From positions 1 to 34,036 of the forward strand of contig CANJMQ010000045.1 of the NCBI GenBank assembly GCA_947475225.1: a stretch of DNA of 34,036 nt, in the 5' to 3' direction. The notes beneath the pieces were generated by a model. It did no database searches. It was given only the letters and a program-made list of their open reading frames with translations, and was not told the DNA's origin. Positions 16,771 through 25,472 of this stretch are shown here, one piece after another. The number at the start of each line of letters is the position of its first letter. Within the stretch, counting starts at the first letter, position 1. Origin of the DNA: Bradyrhizobiaceae bacterium. Its GTDB lineage: Bacteria > Pseudomonadota > Alphaproteobacteria > Rhizobiales > Aestuariivirgaceae. The position numbers were made by a program, and so were the translations under genes.

Positions 16771-17541
16771 ATGTATGCGTTGAATACTGGTCTTCAGGGC
16801 GTGCAGCCGGTCGGTGCCGAAACAGGCCTCGCGGATCCACTCCGCACCGTGATGGCGATCTCCCACCTGATCGAGGCTGGGGCGGAACAAGGGCTCACCT
16901 TCAATATCTCCTCCGACTTCGCCGGCCTGGCGCGTGAGCGCCGCCGACTGCGCAATTCCGATGTCTCCCCGATGTTCGACCCGCAGGCCTGCCGCAGCCT
17001 CTCGGAGCGCGGATTCTGGATGTCGCTGGTCGACAGGGATGGCAATACCGTCGGCCTGCAGGCCTTCCGCCTCGATGATGCCGACCCGAACCTTGCCGAA
17101 TGGGTGCTGGGCTGGATGATGGGCCTCTATGCCCGTCGCCGTGAAATGATCGTGCCGCGTGCCGTGATGCCGCCGGAGCACTCGCTGTCACACTTGATCC
17201 GCGGCCGCATCGTCTACCACGGCGAACTGTGGATCGATAAGCACTGCAAGGTCGGCTTTCCTATGTTCCCGCGCATCGGCATGCTGCTGGCCATGGTGAA
17301 GTGGCAGCCGGAGGCAATCTGGGCGCTGACCGGCCAGTCCATGGCGACCCGCGGCCACATGGTGCGCATGGGCTATGGCCATCTCGAGCAGAGCTTCCTG
17401 ACCTGGGAATGGGAGCCCGATGGCGCCGAACAGGCAGAATGGATCGGCGTGGCGCTGCGCCGCCACCTTGAGTTCTCGATTGCCGAACTCTCCTCGACGT
17501 CCGCTACAGAGGCGAAATATCAACCTTTGCCAGTTCAGTGA
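16771..17541 (+). CDS. Unknown protein, possibly GNAT-like fold
   Basis: This 256-residue soluble protein is not recognised. The middle has VDRDGNTVGLQAFRLDD and HGELWIDKHCK. The later part (RIGMLLAMVKW, then WALTGQSMATRGHMVRMGYG) recalls the last motifs of GNAT acyltransferases, in which a helix with 'A...R.GY/F' follows a pyrophosphate-binding loop. That is a pattern impression, not a firm assignment. The ATG at 16771 is preceded by GGGG seven nt upstream; an open TTG at 16750 is less likely. Its last 38 bp overlap the end of the convergent gene 17504-18280. Codon use matches neighbours, and both frames remain open, so it is a real gene. Confidence 0.65.
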   Translation: MYALNTGLQGVQPVGAETGLADPLRTVMAISHLIEAGAEQGLTFNISSDFAGLARERRRLRNSDVSPMFDPQACRSLSERGFWMSLVDRDGNTVGLQAFRLDDADPNLAEWVLGWMMGLYARRREMIVPRAVMPPEHSLSHLIRGRIVYHGELWIDKHCKVGFPMFPRIGMLLAMVKWQPEAIWALTGQSMATRGHMVRMGYGHLEQSFLTWEWEPDGAEQAEWIGVALRRHLEFSIAELSSTSATEAKYQPLPVQ

Positions 17542-18280
17542 CGATACGCACACCCTTCCCGCTCCGGCCCTGTACGATTGGCAGCACCACCCGCTGATAG
17601 GGCACCCACACCACATCTCCGCTGGCTGACGCCATGGCCGCATAGACATGATCGTAATGCGGTTCGCCTGAGCGCGTGACCACAGGATAGGCGCGGCTGA
17701 CCGCCTCGTCGTATGAGTGACCGCTCAGGCACGGGTAGGACACCGGGTTCAGGCCCCACAGCTTGGCGATGGTCGATTGTGGCCCGACGCGCGCCACCCG
17801 ATAGCGCTGCGATGCCGGATCATAGGCGCAGTCGATCGACACGTCCTCGCTTGCCGCATTGTCATGCAGCGCCTTCCGGAGGACAGGCGGCAGGTCGCAC
17901 CGGGCCTCGGGCACCTTGTGAATGTAGACGCTCTGCGAGAGATGGACGTCGCTCTTGTGGATCAAGTGACGGATGCGGTCGGCGGCCGCCCAAGGCTGCT
18001 TATGGCGTTCAAAGAACCAACCGGCAGAGTAATACTGCAAATGATGGGGCCCGAAGGCACCCTGCAACCACTCGGCGGCAAAAAAGAGTGAGGCCCAGTT
18101 GCGCGAGAACATGCTCCAGCGAATGGTCGTGCCCTGCTCGCTCGCGGTGATCTTCACATAGCCCATACGCTGCATGAGGTCGCGCTCCTCGGTCGCAGAC
18201 CCGCTCTCCGCTACCGTCGGCGGTTGCACAATGCGGCCATCCAGTACCCAGTGAATGCGCGTCGCCATGGCAGCAATCAT
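17504..18280 (-). CDS. Unknown protein with PAS-like C-terminal half
   Basis: This 258-residue soluble protein is not recognised. The N-terminal half is rich in Trp and Phe (SMFSRNWASLFFAAEWLQ, YYSAGWFFERHKQPW). The C-terminal half (about 160-258) has GHSYDEAVSRAYPVVTRSGE and VVWVPYQRVVLPIVQGRSG, reminiscent of the PAS-like domains of alphaproteobacterial regulators, where a 'YQRLVLPL' strand is typical. That is tentative. The ATG at 18280 has GGAAG six nt before it; a second ATG lies four codons later. It follows the ABC efflux operon by 78 nt on the same strand and could be read through from it. Its end overlaps the convergent gene at 16771 by 38 bp. Confidence 0.65.
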   Translation of the reverse strand: MIAAMATRIHWVLDGRIVQPPTVAESGSATEERDLMQRMGYVKITASEQGTTIRWSMFSRNWASLFFAAEWLQGAFGPHHLQYYSAGWFFERHKQPWAAADRIRHLIHKSDVHLSQSVYIHKVPEARCDLPPVLRKALHDNAASEDVSIDCAYDPASQRYRVARVGPQSTIAKLWGLNPVSYPCLSGHSYDEAVSRAYPVVTRSGEPHYDHVYAAMASASGDVVWVPYQRVVLPIVQGRSGKGVRIVTELAKVDISPL

Positions 18281-18315
18281 TCCCCTCTTCCACCCCGAGA
18301 GGGCAGAATAAGAGA

Positions 18316-18335
18316 AAGGTTATTAATACAACCTT
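18316..18335 (-). terminator. Possible weak terminator of the ABC efflux operon
   Basis: On the minus strand AAGGTT-N8-AACCTT is followed by TCTCTTATTCT, 24 nt after the permease stop codon. The stem is short and A/T-rich, so termination would be weak. It could equally be an operator for the gene starting at 18280. Confidence 0.35.
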
Positions 18336-18358
18336 AGAGGGTGGCGTCGCTTGCGAAG

Positions 18359-19489
18359 CTAGTCGAGCGTCACACGGTAACGGCTGATCGCCACGGCCAC
18401 CACGATTACCAGCATGAGGGCCAGAACGGCCAGTTCCTCCGACATCTGCGCCGCCGTCGCCCCCTTGAGCATCAGCCCACGGACAATGCGCAGGAAATGC
18501 GTGGCAGGGATCGCCTCACCGATGGCCTGCGCCCAGCCCGGCATGCCGCGGAACGGGAAGGCGAAGCCGGACAGCAGGATCGACGGCAGCAGGAAGAAGA
18601 TCGACATCTGCATCGCCTGCAACTGGTTCTGGGCAAGTGTCGAGAAGGCGAAGCCGATGGCGAGGTTGATGGTGATGAACAGCAGCGTCGCCACCGCAAA
18701 AAGCCCGACGCTACCCACGAAGGGCACGCCGAACAGGATGCGCGCCGCGGTGATGATCACCGTGACCTGCACAGCGCCGATCAGCACGTAGGGAGCAATC
18801 TTGCCGGCCATCACCTCGATGGGTTTCACCGGCATGGCAAGCAGGTTCTCCATCGTGCCCCGCTCACGCTCGCGCGTCACGGCGAGAGCGGTCATCATCA
18901 CCATGGTCATGGTGAGGATGACACCCAGAAGGCCCGGCACGATGTTGTAGCGCGTGATGCCTTCGGGGTTGTAGCGCTTGTGCAGCACGATCTCGACGGG
19001 CGCATCCTTCGGCCGTTGCGATGCGAGCGGACCTTTCAGTTCGCGCGCCAGGGTCTGGTTCACGGCCTGTGTCACGGCGTTCATGGCGGGCCCGGTGGTC
19101 GCCGGGTCTGTTGCATCCGCTTCGACGGCGATCTGCGGGGCCTCGCCGCGAATGAGCTTCTTCGTAAGATCGGCCGGGATGGTGATGACGAACTGCACGT
19201 CACCCCGCTGCAGCAGCGCATCGGCCTCGGCCTCGGTGGCCGCTTCCTTCGTCACGGTGAAATAGCCGGTGTTGCCGATGGCCGAGACAAGGCTGCGCGA
19301 GAGTTCCGAATGCTCGGACACCAGCACCGCGGTGGGCAGGCCCTTGGGGTCGGCATTGATGGCGAAGCCGAACAACACGAGCTGCACGATCGGCACGATG
19401 AACATCATCGCGAAGGTGAGCCGGTCACGCCTGAGCTGCAGCGCCTCCTTGATGATCATGGCCCAGAGGCGGGCGAAGAAGTCGATCAC
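18359..19489 (-). CDS. ABC-2 type permease of an efflux system
   Basis: This 376-residue inner-membrane subunit has the ABC-2 plan of YhhJ/YbhR-like exporters. One N-terminal helix (about 27-44) and a large periplasmic domain (about 45-180) come first. Then come five C-terminal helices, with the cytoplasmic ERERGTMENLLAMPVKPIEVMAGKI linking helices 2 and 3 and the PSILLSGFAFPFRGMPGWAQ loop near the end. The frame runs upstream to 19609 inside the ATPase gene, but the GTG at 19489 overlaps the ATPase stop (GTGA), and MIDFFARLWAMIIKE is a typical family start. Only one permease is present, so it may act as a homodimer. Confidence 0.92.
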   Translation of the reverse strand: MIDFFARLWAMIIKEALQLRRDRLTFAMMFIVPIVQLVLFGFAINADPKGLPTAVLVSEHSELSRSLVSAIGNTGYFTVTKEAATEAEADALLQRGDVQFVITIPADLTKKLIRGEAPQIAVEADATDPATTGPAMNAVTQAVNQTLARELKGPLASQRPKDAPVEIVLHKRYNPEGITRYNIVPGLLGVILTMTMVMMTALAVTRERERGTMENLLAMPVKPIEVMAGKIAPYVLIGAVQVTVIITAARILFGVPFVGSVGLFAVATLLFITINLAIGFAFSTLAQNQLQAMQMSIFFLLPSILLSGFAFPFRGMPGWAQAIGEAIPATHFLRIVRGLMLKGATAAQMSEELAVLALMLVIVVAVAISRYRVTLD

Positions 19490-20415
19490 GCGGCCTCCAG
19501 CATGTTGTCTGTCGCCTGGCCCATGAGATGAATGAATACGTCCTCCAGCGTCGGCTGCGCCTCCTCCCATTGGATGCCGCGGTCCCGGAACGGGGCAACG
19601 GCGCGCCAAAGGGCTTCGCGGTCCGGCCCGCAGACATGCAGCTTGGTGCCGAAGGCCGCGGCGGCGGTAACGCCGGGCGCATCACGCAGGTCGGGCGCAA
19701 GTCGATCAGCCCCCGGCCCCGTGGCAACCAGAGCCGAGAGACCCGAAGCCTGGATGATTTCCTGCGCGGTGCCACGCGCCATCAGCTTGCCATAGGCGAT
19801 GTAGGCGATCTCGTGACACCGCTCGGCCTCGTCCATGTAGTGCGTCGAAACCAATACGGTGATGCCCTGCGAGGCAAGTGCATGGATTTCGTCCCAGAAG
19901 GCGCGGCGCGCCTTGGGGTCGACGCCCGCCGTCGGCTCGTCGAGCAGCAGCAGTTTCGGCTCATGCAGCACGCAGGCGGCAAGCGCCAGACGCTGCTTCC
20001 AGCCGCCGGAGAGTGCCCCCGTCAGCTGGTTCTGGCGGGATGCAAGGCCCAGTCTCTCGAGCGACCTGTCCACCACCTCGCGCAGGTTTTTCAGACGGTA
20101 GATGCGGCCAACGAACTCGAGGTTCTGGCGGATCGTCAAATCCTCGTAGAGACCAAAGCGCTGTGTCATGTAGCCGGCCTGGGCCTTCACCTTGTCACGC
20201 TCGGAAATGATGTCATGGCCGAGGCAGGTGCCGTCGCCGCCATCGGGCGTCAGCAAGCCGCAGATCATGCGCAGCGTGGTGGTCTTGCCGGAGCCATTGG
20301 GACCGAGAAAGCCGCAGACACGACCCGGCATGATCCGCAGGTCGACATGGTCGACAACGGTGCGGGTGCCATAGCGCTTCACCAGCCCCTTCACGTCAAT
20401 CGCGGGCGTCGTCAT
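19486..20415 (-). CDS. ABC transporter ATP-binding protein
   Basis: This 309-residue ATPase energises the adjacent permease. It has Walker A GPNGSGKT (38-45), the Q-loop near YMTQRFGLYEDLT, the signature LSGGWKQRLALA (135-146), Walker B KLLLLDEPTAGVDP (154-167) and the switch histidine in VLVSTHYMDEAERC. A C-terminal extension of about 90 residues follows the ABC domain. Only one nucleotide-binding domain is present, whereas E. coli YbhF has two. It is coupled to the HlyD gene by an ATGA overlap and to the permease by GTGA. Confidence 0.95.
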   Translation of the reverse strand: MTTPAIDVKGLVKRYGTRTVVDHVDLRIMPGRVCGFLGPNGSGKTTTLRMICGLLTPDGGDGTCLGHDIISERDKVKAQAGYMTQRFGLYEDLTIRQNLEFVGRIYRLKNLREVVDRSLERLGLASRQNQLTGALSGGWKQRLALAACVLHEPKLLLLDEPTAGVDPKARRAFWDEIHALASQGITVLVSTHYMDEAERCHEIAYIAYGKLMARGTAQEIIQASGLSALVATGPGADRLAPDLRDAPGVTAAAAFGTKLHVCGPDREALWRAVAPFRDRGIQWEEAQPTLEDVFIHLMGQATDNMLEAA

Positions 20416-21386
20416 TGCAGCGGCTCCACCTCGATGGGAAGGCCCGGACGCAGTTGCGGGTCCGCCGCATCGGGCCTGGCCTCGACCAGGTAGACAAGCT
20501 TGGCGCGGGCCGTCTCGGAATAGATGACGGGCGGGGTGTATTCAGGCTGGCTTGCCACATGCGAGATCGTGGCAGTCTTGAAGCCGTCGCAGCCATCGCA
20601 GCGGAAACGGATCGCCGAACCGGGAACTGCCTTGGCCAAGACGGTTTCCGGCACGAAGAAACGCAGCGTCACGTCGGCGGGCTTCAGCAGCGAAACCACG
20701 GGCTGGCCGGCAGCCACCCATTCGCCCACCTTGAAGAAGACATCCTCGACCTTCGCGCCGGCCGGAGCCTCCGGCGAAAGGTCGGAGAGTTTCTCCTTCG
20801 CCTGCTCCAGCTGCGCTTCGGCCTCGCCGACACGCGAGGTCGCGGCATCGATTTCGGGGCCGCGGGCCGGAAGGATGGCCACCTGTTCCGAGGCTTTCAG
20901 TTCAATGATACGCTGCTCAAGAAGTGTCACCTGCTCCTGCGCCTGATCGAGCCGCGACTGCGCGGCGGTTCCCGAACTGGTGAGCGTTGAAGAGCGCTGC
21001 AACTCCTTCTGCGCGAGGCCAAGGCTGGCTTCGGCCTGGCGGATCTGGGCGTGGATCACGTCCACCTCCTGCTGGCGCTTGCCGGTGAGGAGATTGTCAC
21101 GGGCCGCCTTCGCCGTCGTCACCGCGGCCTGGGCACGTGCCACCTCAGCCTTGAACTGCGCAGGGTCGAGAGAGAACAGCACGCTGCCCTGCTTCACGTC
21201 CTGGCCCTTCACGGCATCGACGCTGACAAGGCGGCCCGCCTGCGGCGCGCCGACCAGCGTCGTCTCGCCTTCCACATAGCCCAGATAGTTGAACTGCCCC
21301 GGTGGTTGCGGCAGCCAGCGCTCCCGGAACATGAAGGCAGTGACCGCCACGGCGAGGATGATAAAGGGAAGGATGAGCCGTTTCAC
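20412..21386 (-). CDS. HlyD/YbhG-like periplasmic adaptor
   Basis: This 324-residue membrane-fusion protein has an N-terminal anchor (about 4-20), then a split biotinyl-lipoyl domain (about 33-75 VEGETTLVGAPQAGRLVSV and about 205-235). A long helical hairpin or coiled coil (about 78-195, rich in Ala, Gln and Glu) separates its halves, and a C-terminal beta-barrel (about 236-324) contains LRFFVPETVLAKAVPGSAI. It would bridge the inner-membrane ABC exporter to the periplasm or an outer-membrane channel; no TolC gene is in the window. ATGA overlaps join it to the TetR gene upstream and the ATPase gene downstream. Confidence 0.92.
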   Translation of the reverse strand: MKRLILPFIILAVAVTAFMFRERWLPQPPGQFNYLGYVEGETTLVGAPQAGRLVSVDAVKGQDVKQGSVLFSLDPAQFKAEVARAQAAVTTAKAARDNLLTGKRQQEVDVIHAQIRQAEASLGLAQKELQRSSTLTSSGTAAQSRLDQAQEQVTLLEQRIIELKASEQVAILPARGPEIDAATSRVGEAEAQLEQAKEKLSDLSPEAPAGAKVEDVFFKVGEWVAAGQPVVSLLKPADVTLRFFVPETVLAKAVPGSAIRFRCDGCDGFKTATISHVASQPEYTPPVIYSETARAKLVYLVEARPDAADPQLRPGLPIEVEPLQ

Positions 21387-22012
21387 GATTGAATGCCCTT
21401 CAGGAAAATCTGCGCGTGCTGGGCCGCGTAAGCTTCGATGTCCAGCGCCTCGGCGCCGATGGGTTCGAGCACCGTCTTCCAGATGACGGCAAGCAGCATC
21501 GGCCCGAGCATCGCCTTGGCAGCGAAGGATGGATCGACGTTGCGGAATTCACCGGATGCGATGCCGCGCCGGATGAGCCCCTCGAACAGTGGCAGGCCCT
21601 GGCGGACCACGCCGTCGAGATAGAGTTGGCCCACCTCGGGGTGGGCGCGGCTCTCGGAGATCACGATCTTGATGAGTTCGGGAAAGCGCGTGTGCCTGAC
21701 CTGCCCCGCGAGAAAGGCAAGGATGGTGGCGACCAGCGGGGACACCGGCCCCTCATGGGCCTCGACGATCCCCCGGGCAACGGAGATGTTCGCTCCCGCC
21801 ATCTCGTTCACCAGTGCCTTCAGCAGCGCCGTCTTGTCCTTGAAGTAAAGATAGACCCCGGCCTTGCTCAGCCCCGCCCGGGCCGCCACCTCGTCCATGC
21901 GTGTGGCAGAAAAGCCTTTCTCGGCAAAGAGTTCGAGCGCCGCGGCGAGGATTTCCGCAGGCCGTTCCTCGGGGCGGCGAGGTTTTCCAGTTATTACTGA
22001 CCGGTTAGTCAT
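21383..22012 (-). CDS. TetR-family repressor of the ABC efflux operon
   Basis: This 209-residue regulator has an N-terminal DNA-binding domain at about 17-64: ILAAALELFAEKGFSATRMD, then the helix-turn-helix DEVAARAGLSKAGVYLYFKD with the TetR-typical GxYxYFxxK. The C-terminal ligand-binding helices are less conserved. It is first in a four-gene coupled operon with HlyD, ATPase and permease genes, the same logic as cecR-ybhGFSR of E. coli, so it very probably represses its own operon until a toxic ligand binds. A near-perfect palindrome covers its start codon (21991-22014). Confidence 0.92.
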   Translation of the reverse strand: MTNRSVITGKPRRPEERPAEILAAALELFAEKGFSATRMDEVAARAGLSKAGVYLYFKDKTALLKALVNEMAGANISVARGIVEAHEGPVSPLVATILAFLAGQVRHTRFPELIKIVISESRAHPEVGQLYLDGVVRQGLPLFEGLIRRGIASGEFRNVDPSFAAKAMLGPMLLAVIWKTVLEPIGAEALDIEAYAAQHAQIFLKGIQS

Positions 22013-22014
22013 AA
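21991..22014. promoter_or_regulatory. Probable TetR operator over the start codon
   Basis: Two 12-nt arms (TTATTACTGACC and GGTTAGTCATAA) are complementary at 10 of 12 positions around a central CCGG. The ACTGACCGGTTAGT core is the classic shape of TetR-family operators. The site includes the ATG (22012-22010) and the codons for residues 2-7, so bound repressor would block early elongation, and the protein's N-terminus is partly dictated by its operator. Confidence 0.7.
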
Positions 22015-22251
22015 TGGAAAAGTGGGTGTTGGCCCGTTGAGAGTCAAGAGCCAGGCCCGGATTTGCTGCCTCGCGGTTTCAAGGAAGCTGCAATCAAGTT
22101 CGTAACGATTGTTTTTGGGCAAGAAACGAACGTGCCTAGCCCCCTAGCCCAGCACACATATGGCCGCCTATGGCCTTCCTATGGGCTCCGAGAAGCGCCC
22201 CACTTCCAGCAAGGGGCTGTCCATGTCCTCTCCTGCAAGGCGGGAAACGCC

Positions 22252-24495
22252 TCAGCCGAACTTGTTCCGCGACGGGAAGCCCTTGGGCGGCAGCCTTCCG
22301 GCCTGGGCGCGTTCGCCGACCCATTCCTTGAGGTCGGTGACCACGAAGTTGCGGCCCGACGAATCCGTCCAGGTGAGGCCGTCCTTCAACTTGAAGGCAC
22401 GGGCATCACTCAGCCCCCCGTCCTTGAACTTCTGCAGGCGAACGCCCTTGCCGCGGGCCATATCCGGCACCTCGCCGAGCTTGAAGATGATCATCTTGCG
22501 GTTCTCGCCGATGGTGGCGAGGTGGGTCGCATCCTCCGGCACCACAACGCAGACGCAGGCCTCCACGGGTGCCTTGACGTTCAGCACCTGCTTGCCCTTG
22601 CGGGTGGTCGCCACGCAGTCGTCTTCCGGCACGATGAAGCCGTCTCCCTCGGTGGAGGCCAGAAGACGCTTGGTGCCCGGCACATGCACGAAGAGCGAGA
22701 CGATCGAATCCGCCGCATCGAGGTCGCACATCAGGCGCACCGGTTCACCATGGCCGCGGCCACCCGGCAACTTGCCGACGTCCAGCGTGAAGAACTTTCC
22801 GGAGGAGGAAAACAGCATCACCTTGTCGGTCGACATGGCGTGGAAGGTGAACTCGCCCTTGTCGCCGTCCTTGTAGGTAAGACCGGACATATCCTCCATG
22901 TGACCCTTCATGGTGCGGATCCAGCCCTTCTCGGAGCAGACCACCGTGACAGGTTCCTTCTCGATCATCGACTGCTCGAGCTCGAGGTCGATCTCCGGGG
23001 CTTCCGAGAAATCGGTGCGGCGGCGGCCGAGGGGCGTCTTCTTGGAGAACTTCTCCTTAACACCCTTGATCTCGTCCGCGATGGTCGCCCACTGCTCGTC
23101 ATCCGACTTCAGCAGTGCGTTCAGCGCTTTCTGTTCCTTGGTGAGTTTCTGGTGCTCGCCGCGGATTTCCATCTCCTCCAGCTTGCGCAAGGCGCGCAGC
23201 CGCATGTTGAGGATCGCCTCAGCCTGGTTGTCGGTGAGCTTGAAGCGCGCCATCAGCGCGGGCTTTGGTTCATCCTCCTCGCGGATGATGCGGATCACCT
23301 CGTCGAGATTCAGGTACGCAACCAGATAGCCTTCGAGGATCTCGAGGCGACGCGCGATCTCGCCCAGCCGGAAGTTGGAGCGGCGGACCAGCACGTCCTT
23401 GCGGTGGTCCAGCCACTCGCGCAGGACCTCCTTCAGGCTCATCACCTTCGGCACCTTGCCATGGCTCAGCACGTTCATGTTGAGCGGGATGCGGGCTTCC
23501 AGTTCCGTGTTGCGGAACATCTGCTCCATCATCAGCGTCGGATCCACGGTGCGGTTCTTTGGCTCCAGCACGACGCGCACGTCCTCAGCCGATTCATCGC
23601 GCACGTCGGCGAGCAGTGGCAGTTTCTTGGCGGTCAAGAGCTCGGCGATCTTTTCGATCAGACGACTCTTCTGCACAAGATAGGGAATCTCGCTGATGAC
23701 GATCTGCCACATGCCGCGCGGCAGCTCCTCCACGCTCCAGCGGGCACGCACGCGAAAGCCGCCGCGGCCCGTCTTGTAGGCTTCGAGGATGGAGGCGCGG
23801 TCATCGATGATGATGCCGCCCGTCGGGAAGTCAGGCCCTTGCACCAGCTGGGCGATCTTTTCGTCAGTGGCGTTGGGCGTCTTGATGAGGTGCAGTGCCG
23901 CATCGCAGAGCTCAGCCGCGTTGTGCGGCGGAATGGACGTCGCCATGCCCACCGCGATGCCCGACGATCCATTCGCCAGCAGATTGGGGAATGCGCCCGG
24001 CAGCACCACCGGCTCTTGCACGGAGCCGTCATAGTTGGGACGGAAGTCGACAGTGTCCTCGTCGAGGCCTTCGAGGAGGAGCTTTGCCACCTCGGTCATG
24101 CGCGCTTCGGTGTAGCGGTAGGCGGCGGCGGAATCGCCGTCGATATTGCCGAAGTTCCCCTGCCCGTCGACCAGCGGATAGCGGGACGAGAAGTCCTGTG
24201 CGAGGCGCACCAGCGCATCATAGATCGACTGGTCGCCATGCGGGTGATAGCCACCCATCACGTCGCCCACGATCTTGGCGGATTTCTTGAAGGAAGAATT
24301 GGGGTCCAGCCGCAGGATCTGCATCACATGCAGCAGGCGCCGGTGCACCGGCTTGAGGCCGTCGCGCACATCCGGGAGCGCACGATGCATGATGGTCGAA
24401 AGCGCATAGGCGAGATAACGCTCCTCGAGGGCCTCCTTGAGGTCGATCTTCTCGATTTCATTGGGGCCTTGCGGCGGGGGAACGTGCTTGCTCAT
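22252..24495 (-). CDS. parC: DNA topoisomerase IV subunit A
   Basis: ParC (747 residues) cuts and rejoins DNA in the ParC2ParE2 enzyme that decatenates sister chromosomes. The catalytic tyrosine is Y128 in YRYTEARM. The winged-helix region reads [18 protein letters not shown], with Q89 and D93 at positions matching the quinolone-critical Ser80 and Glu84 of E. coli ParC. The N-terminal [14 protein letters not shown] is typical, and the C-terminal blades (from about 490) end GFPSRNKFG. The ParC pattern and length, rather than the GyrA box, support topoisomerase IV. The ATG is at 24495. The 239-nt downstream region 22013-22251, shared with the TetR promoter, holds a small AGGCG/CGCCT hairpin but no gene that I can support. 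Confidence 0.95.
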   Translation of the reverse strand: MSKHVPPPQGPNEIEKIDLKEALEERYLAYALSTIMHRALPDVRDGLKPVHRRLLHVMQILRLDPNSSFKKSAKIVGDVMGGYHPHGDQSIYDALVRLAQDFSSRYPLVDGQGNFGNIDGDSAAAYRYTEARMTEVAKLLLEGLDEDTVDFRPNYDGSVQEPVVLPGAFPNLLANGSSGIAVGMATSIPPHNAAELCDAALHLIKTPNATDEKIAQLVQGPDFPTGGIIIDDRASILEAYKTGRGGFRVRARWSVEELPRGMWQIVISEIPYLVQKSRLIEKIAELLTAKKLPLLADVRDESAEDVRVVLEPKNRTVDPTLMMEQMFRNTELEARIPLNMNVLSHGKVPKVMSLKEVLREWLDHRKDVLVRRSNFRLGEIARRLEILEGYLVAYLNLDEVIRIIREEDEPKPALMARFKLTDNQAEAILNMRLRALRKLEEMEIRGEHQKLTKEQKALNALLKSDDEQWATIADEIKGVKEKFSKKTPLGRRRTDFSEAPEIDLELEQSMIEKEPVTVVCSEKGWIRTMKGHMEDMSGLTYKDGDKGEFTFHAMSTDKVMLFSSSGKFFTLDVGKLPGGRGHGEPVRLMCDLDAADSIVSLFVHVPGTKRLLASTEGDGFIVPEDDCVATTRKGKQVLNVKAPVEACVCVVVPEDATHLATIGENRKMIIFKLGEVPDMARGKGVRLQKFKDGGLSDARAFKLKDGLTWTDSSGRNFVVTDLKEWVGERAQAGRLPPKGFPSRNKFG

Positions 24496-24590
24496 GATTC
24501 GGCGCTTATAGCATTTCCGTCAGCAGGATTTGGATGCGGGCTTAGCCCACAGTCACGCTGATGGCGAACAGAAAGTAAACGGCGCCTGAG

Positions 24591-25400
24591 TTACGCCTGC
24601 GCCTCGAACAGGATTGCTCGCATGGTGGTCTCCACCGGCCCCTTGCCGAAGGCCTTCTCTACCGCGCGTTCGGCGACCCGCGTGATCTCCAAGAGCCCAT
24701 CGGGTGCCCGCTGCTCGATCTCGGAGCGCAGCGGGGTTCCCTGACAAAGCGCCATGGCCACATGCGCCGCCGAGGGGGCGCGGCTAGGGAATGTCACCTT
24801 GTCCGACTTCACGTCAGAAAAGCCCGCTTCACCGAGCATCGCGGTGATGGCCGCCACGTTGTTGTAACCATATGGCGTGCGGCGGAAGAAGCCCGGAGGG
24901 TCTGCCGGGAAGGCCGCCGCCACAGCGTCGGTGACAACCGCAAAGAACGGACTGGTCTCCAGCGTATCCCAGACGCTGAGGAAATAGCTGCCATCATTAC
25001 GCAGGACGCGGTGCGCCTGGCGATAGGCGGTGAGCTTGTCCGGAAAGAACATGACGCCGAACTGACAGACCACGGCATCGAAGCTGCTGTCCTGGAATGG
25101 CAGATCAAGGGCATCGCAGCTGCGCATGTGCAGACGACGGTCGCTGATCTTGGCAGCTGCCACGTCGAGCATGCCCTGGTTGAGGTCGGTCGCGGTCATG
25201 GTCACGTCCGTCGGCAGTTGCCGGAGAAGCTCGACTGTCACCGCGCCGGTGCCAGCGGCAACCTCAAGCACTGCTGCCGGGGCGTGAGCTGCGACCCGGC
25301 CCGCCATCTCCACCGCGTAGGGAGCAAACAGCAATGGCACCATATGGCTTTCATAGATCGCAGCAATCGAGCCGGAGAAAACCTTGTCGGTCGCGGTCAT
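24591..25400 (-). CDS. Class I SAM-dependent methyltransferase
   Basis: This 269-residue enzyme has the Rossmann-like methyltransferase core. Motif I is VLEVAAGTGAVTVELL (about 44-59), an acidic residue ends the second strand (MTATDLNQGMLDVA), motif post-II is CDALDLPFQDSSFDAVVCQF and motif III is AYRQAHRVLRNDGSYFLSVW. It resembles the UbiE/Methyltransf_11 group, but the substrate is unknown. The C-terminal part (about 165-269) is variable. The ATG at 25400 follows GGAGAGG. It lies between rnj (72-nt gap) and parC (95-nt gap), where it has no obvious functional partner. Confidence 0.88.
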   Translation of the reverse strand: MTATDKVFSGSIAAIYESHMVPLLFAPYAVEMAGRVAAHAPAAVLEVAAGTGAVTVELLRQLPTDVTMTATDLNQGMLDVAAAKISDRRLHMRSCDALDLPFQDSSFDAVVCQFGVMFFPDKLTAYRQAHRVLRNDGSYFLSVWDTLETSPFFAVVTDAVAAAFPADPPGFFRRTPYGYNNVAAITAMLGEAGFSDVKSDKVTFPSRAPSAAHVAMALCQGTPLRSEIEQRAPDGLLEITRVAERAVEKAFGKGPVETTMRAILFEAQA

Positions 25401-25472
25401 GACTGCACCTCTCCGTGGGAGAGCGCGAGCCTACGCAATTCAGGGCGCCGCCGCCAGCAACCCGCGGTTAGG

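Noticed and set aside
22063-24561. Open frame of 832 codons on the plus strand
   Set aside because: It is exactly antisense to parC, which has all family motifs; the frame is open only because of GC-rich codon bias.
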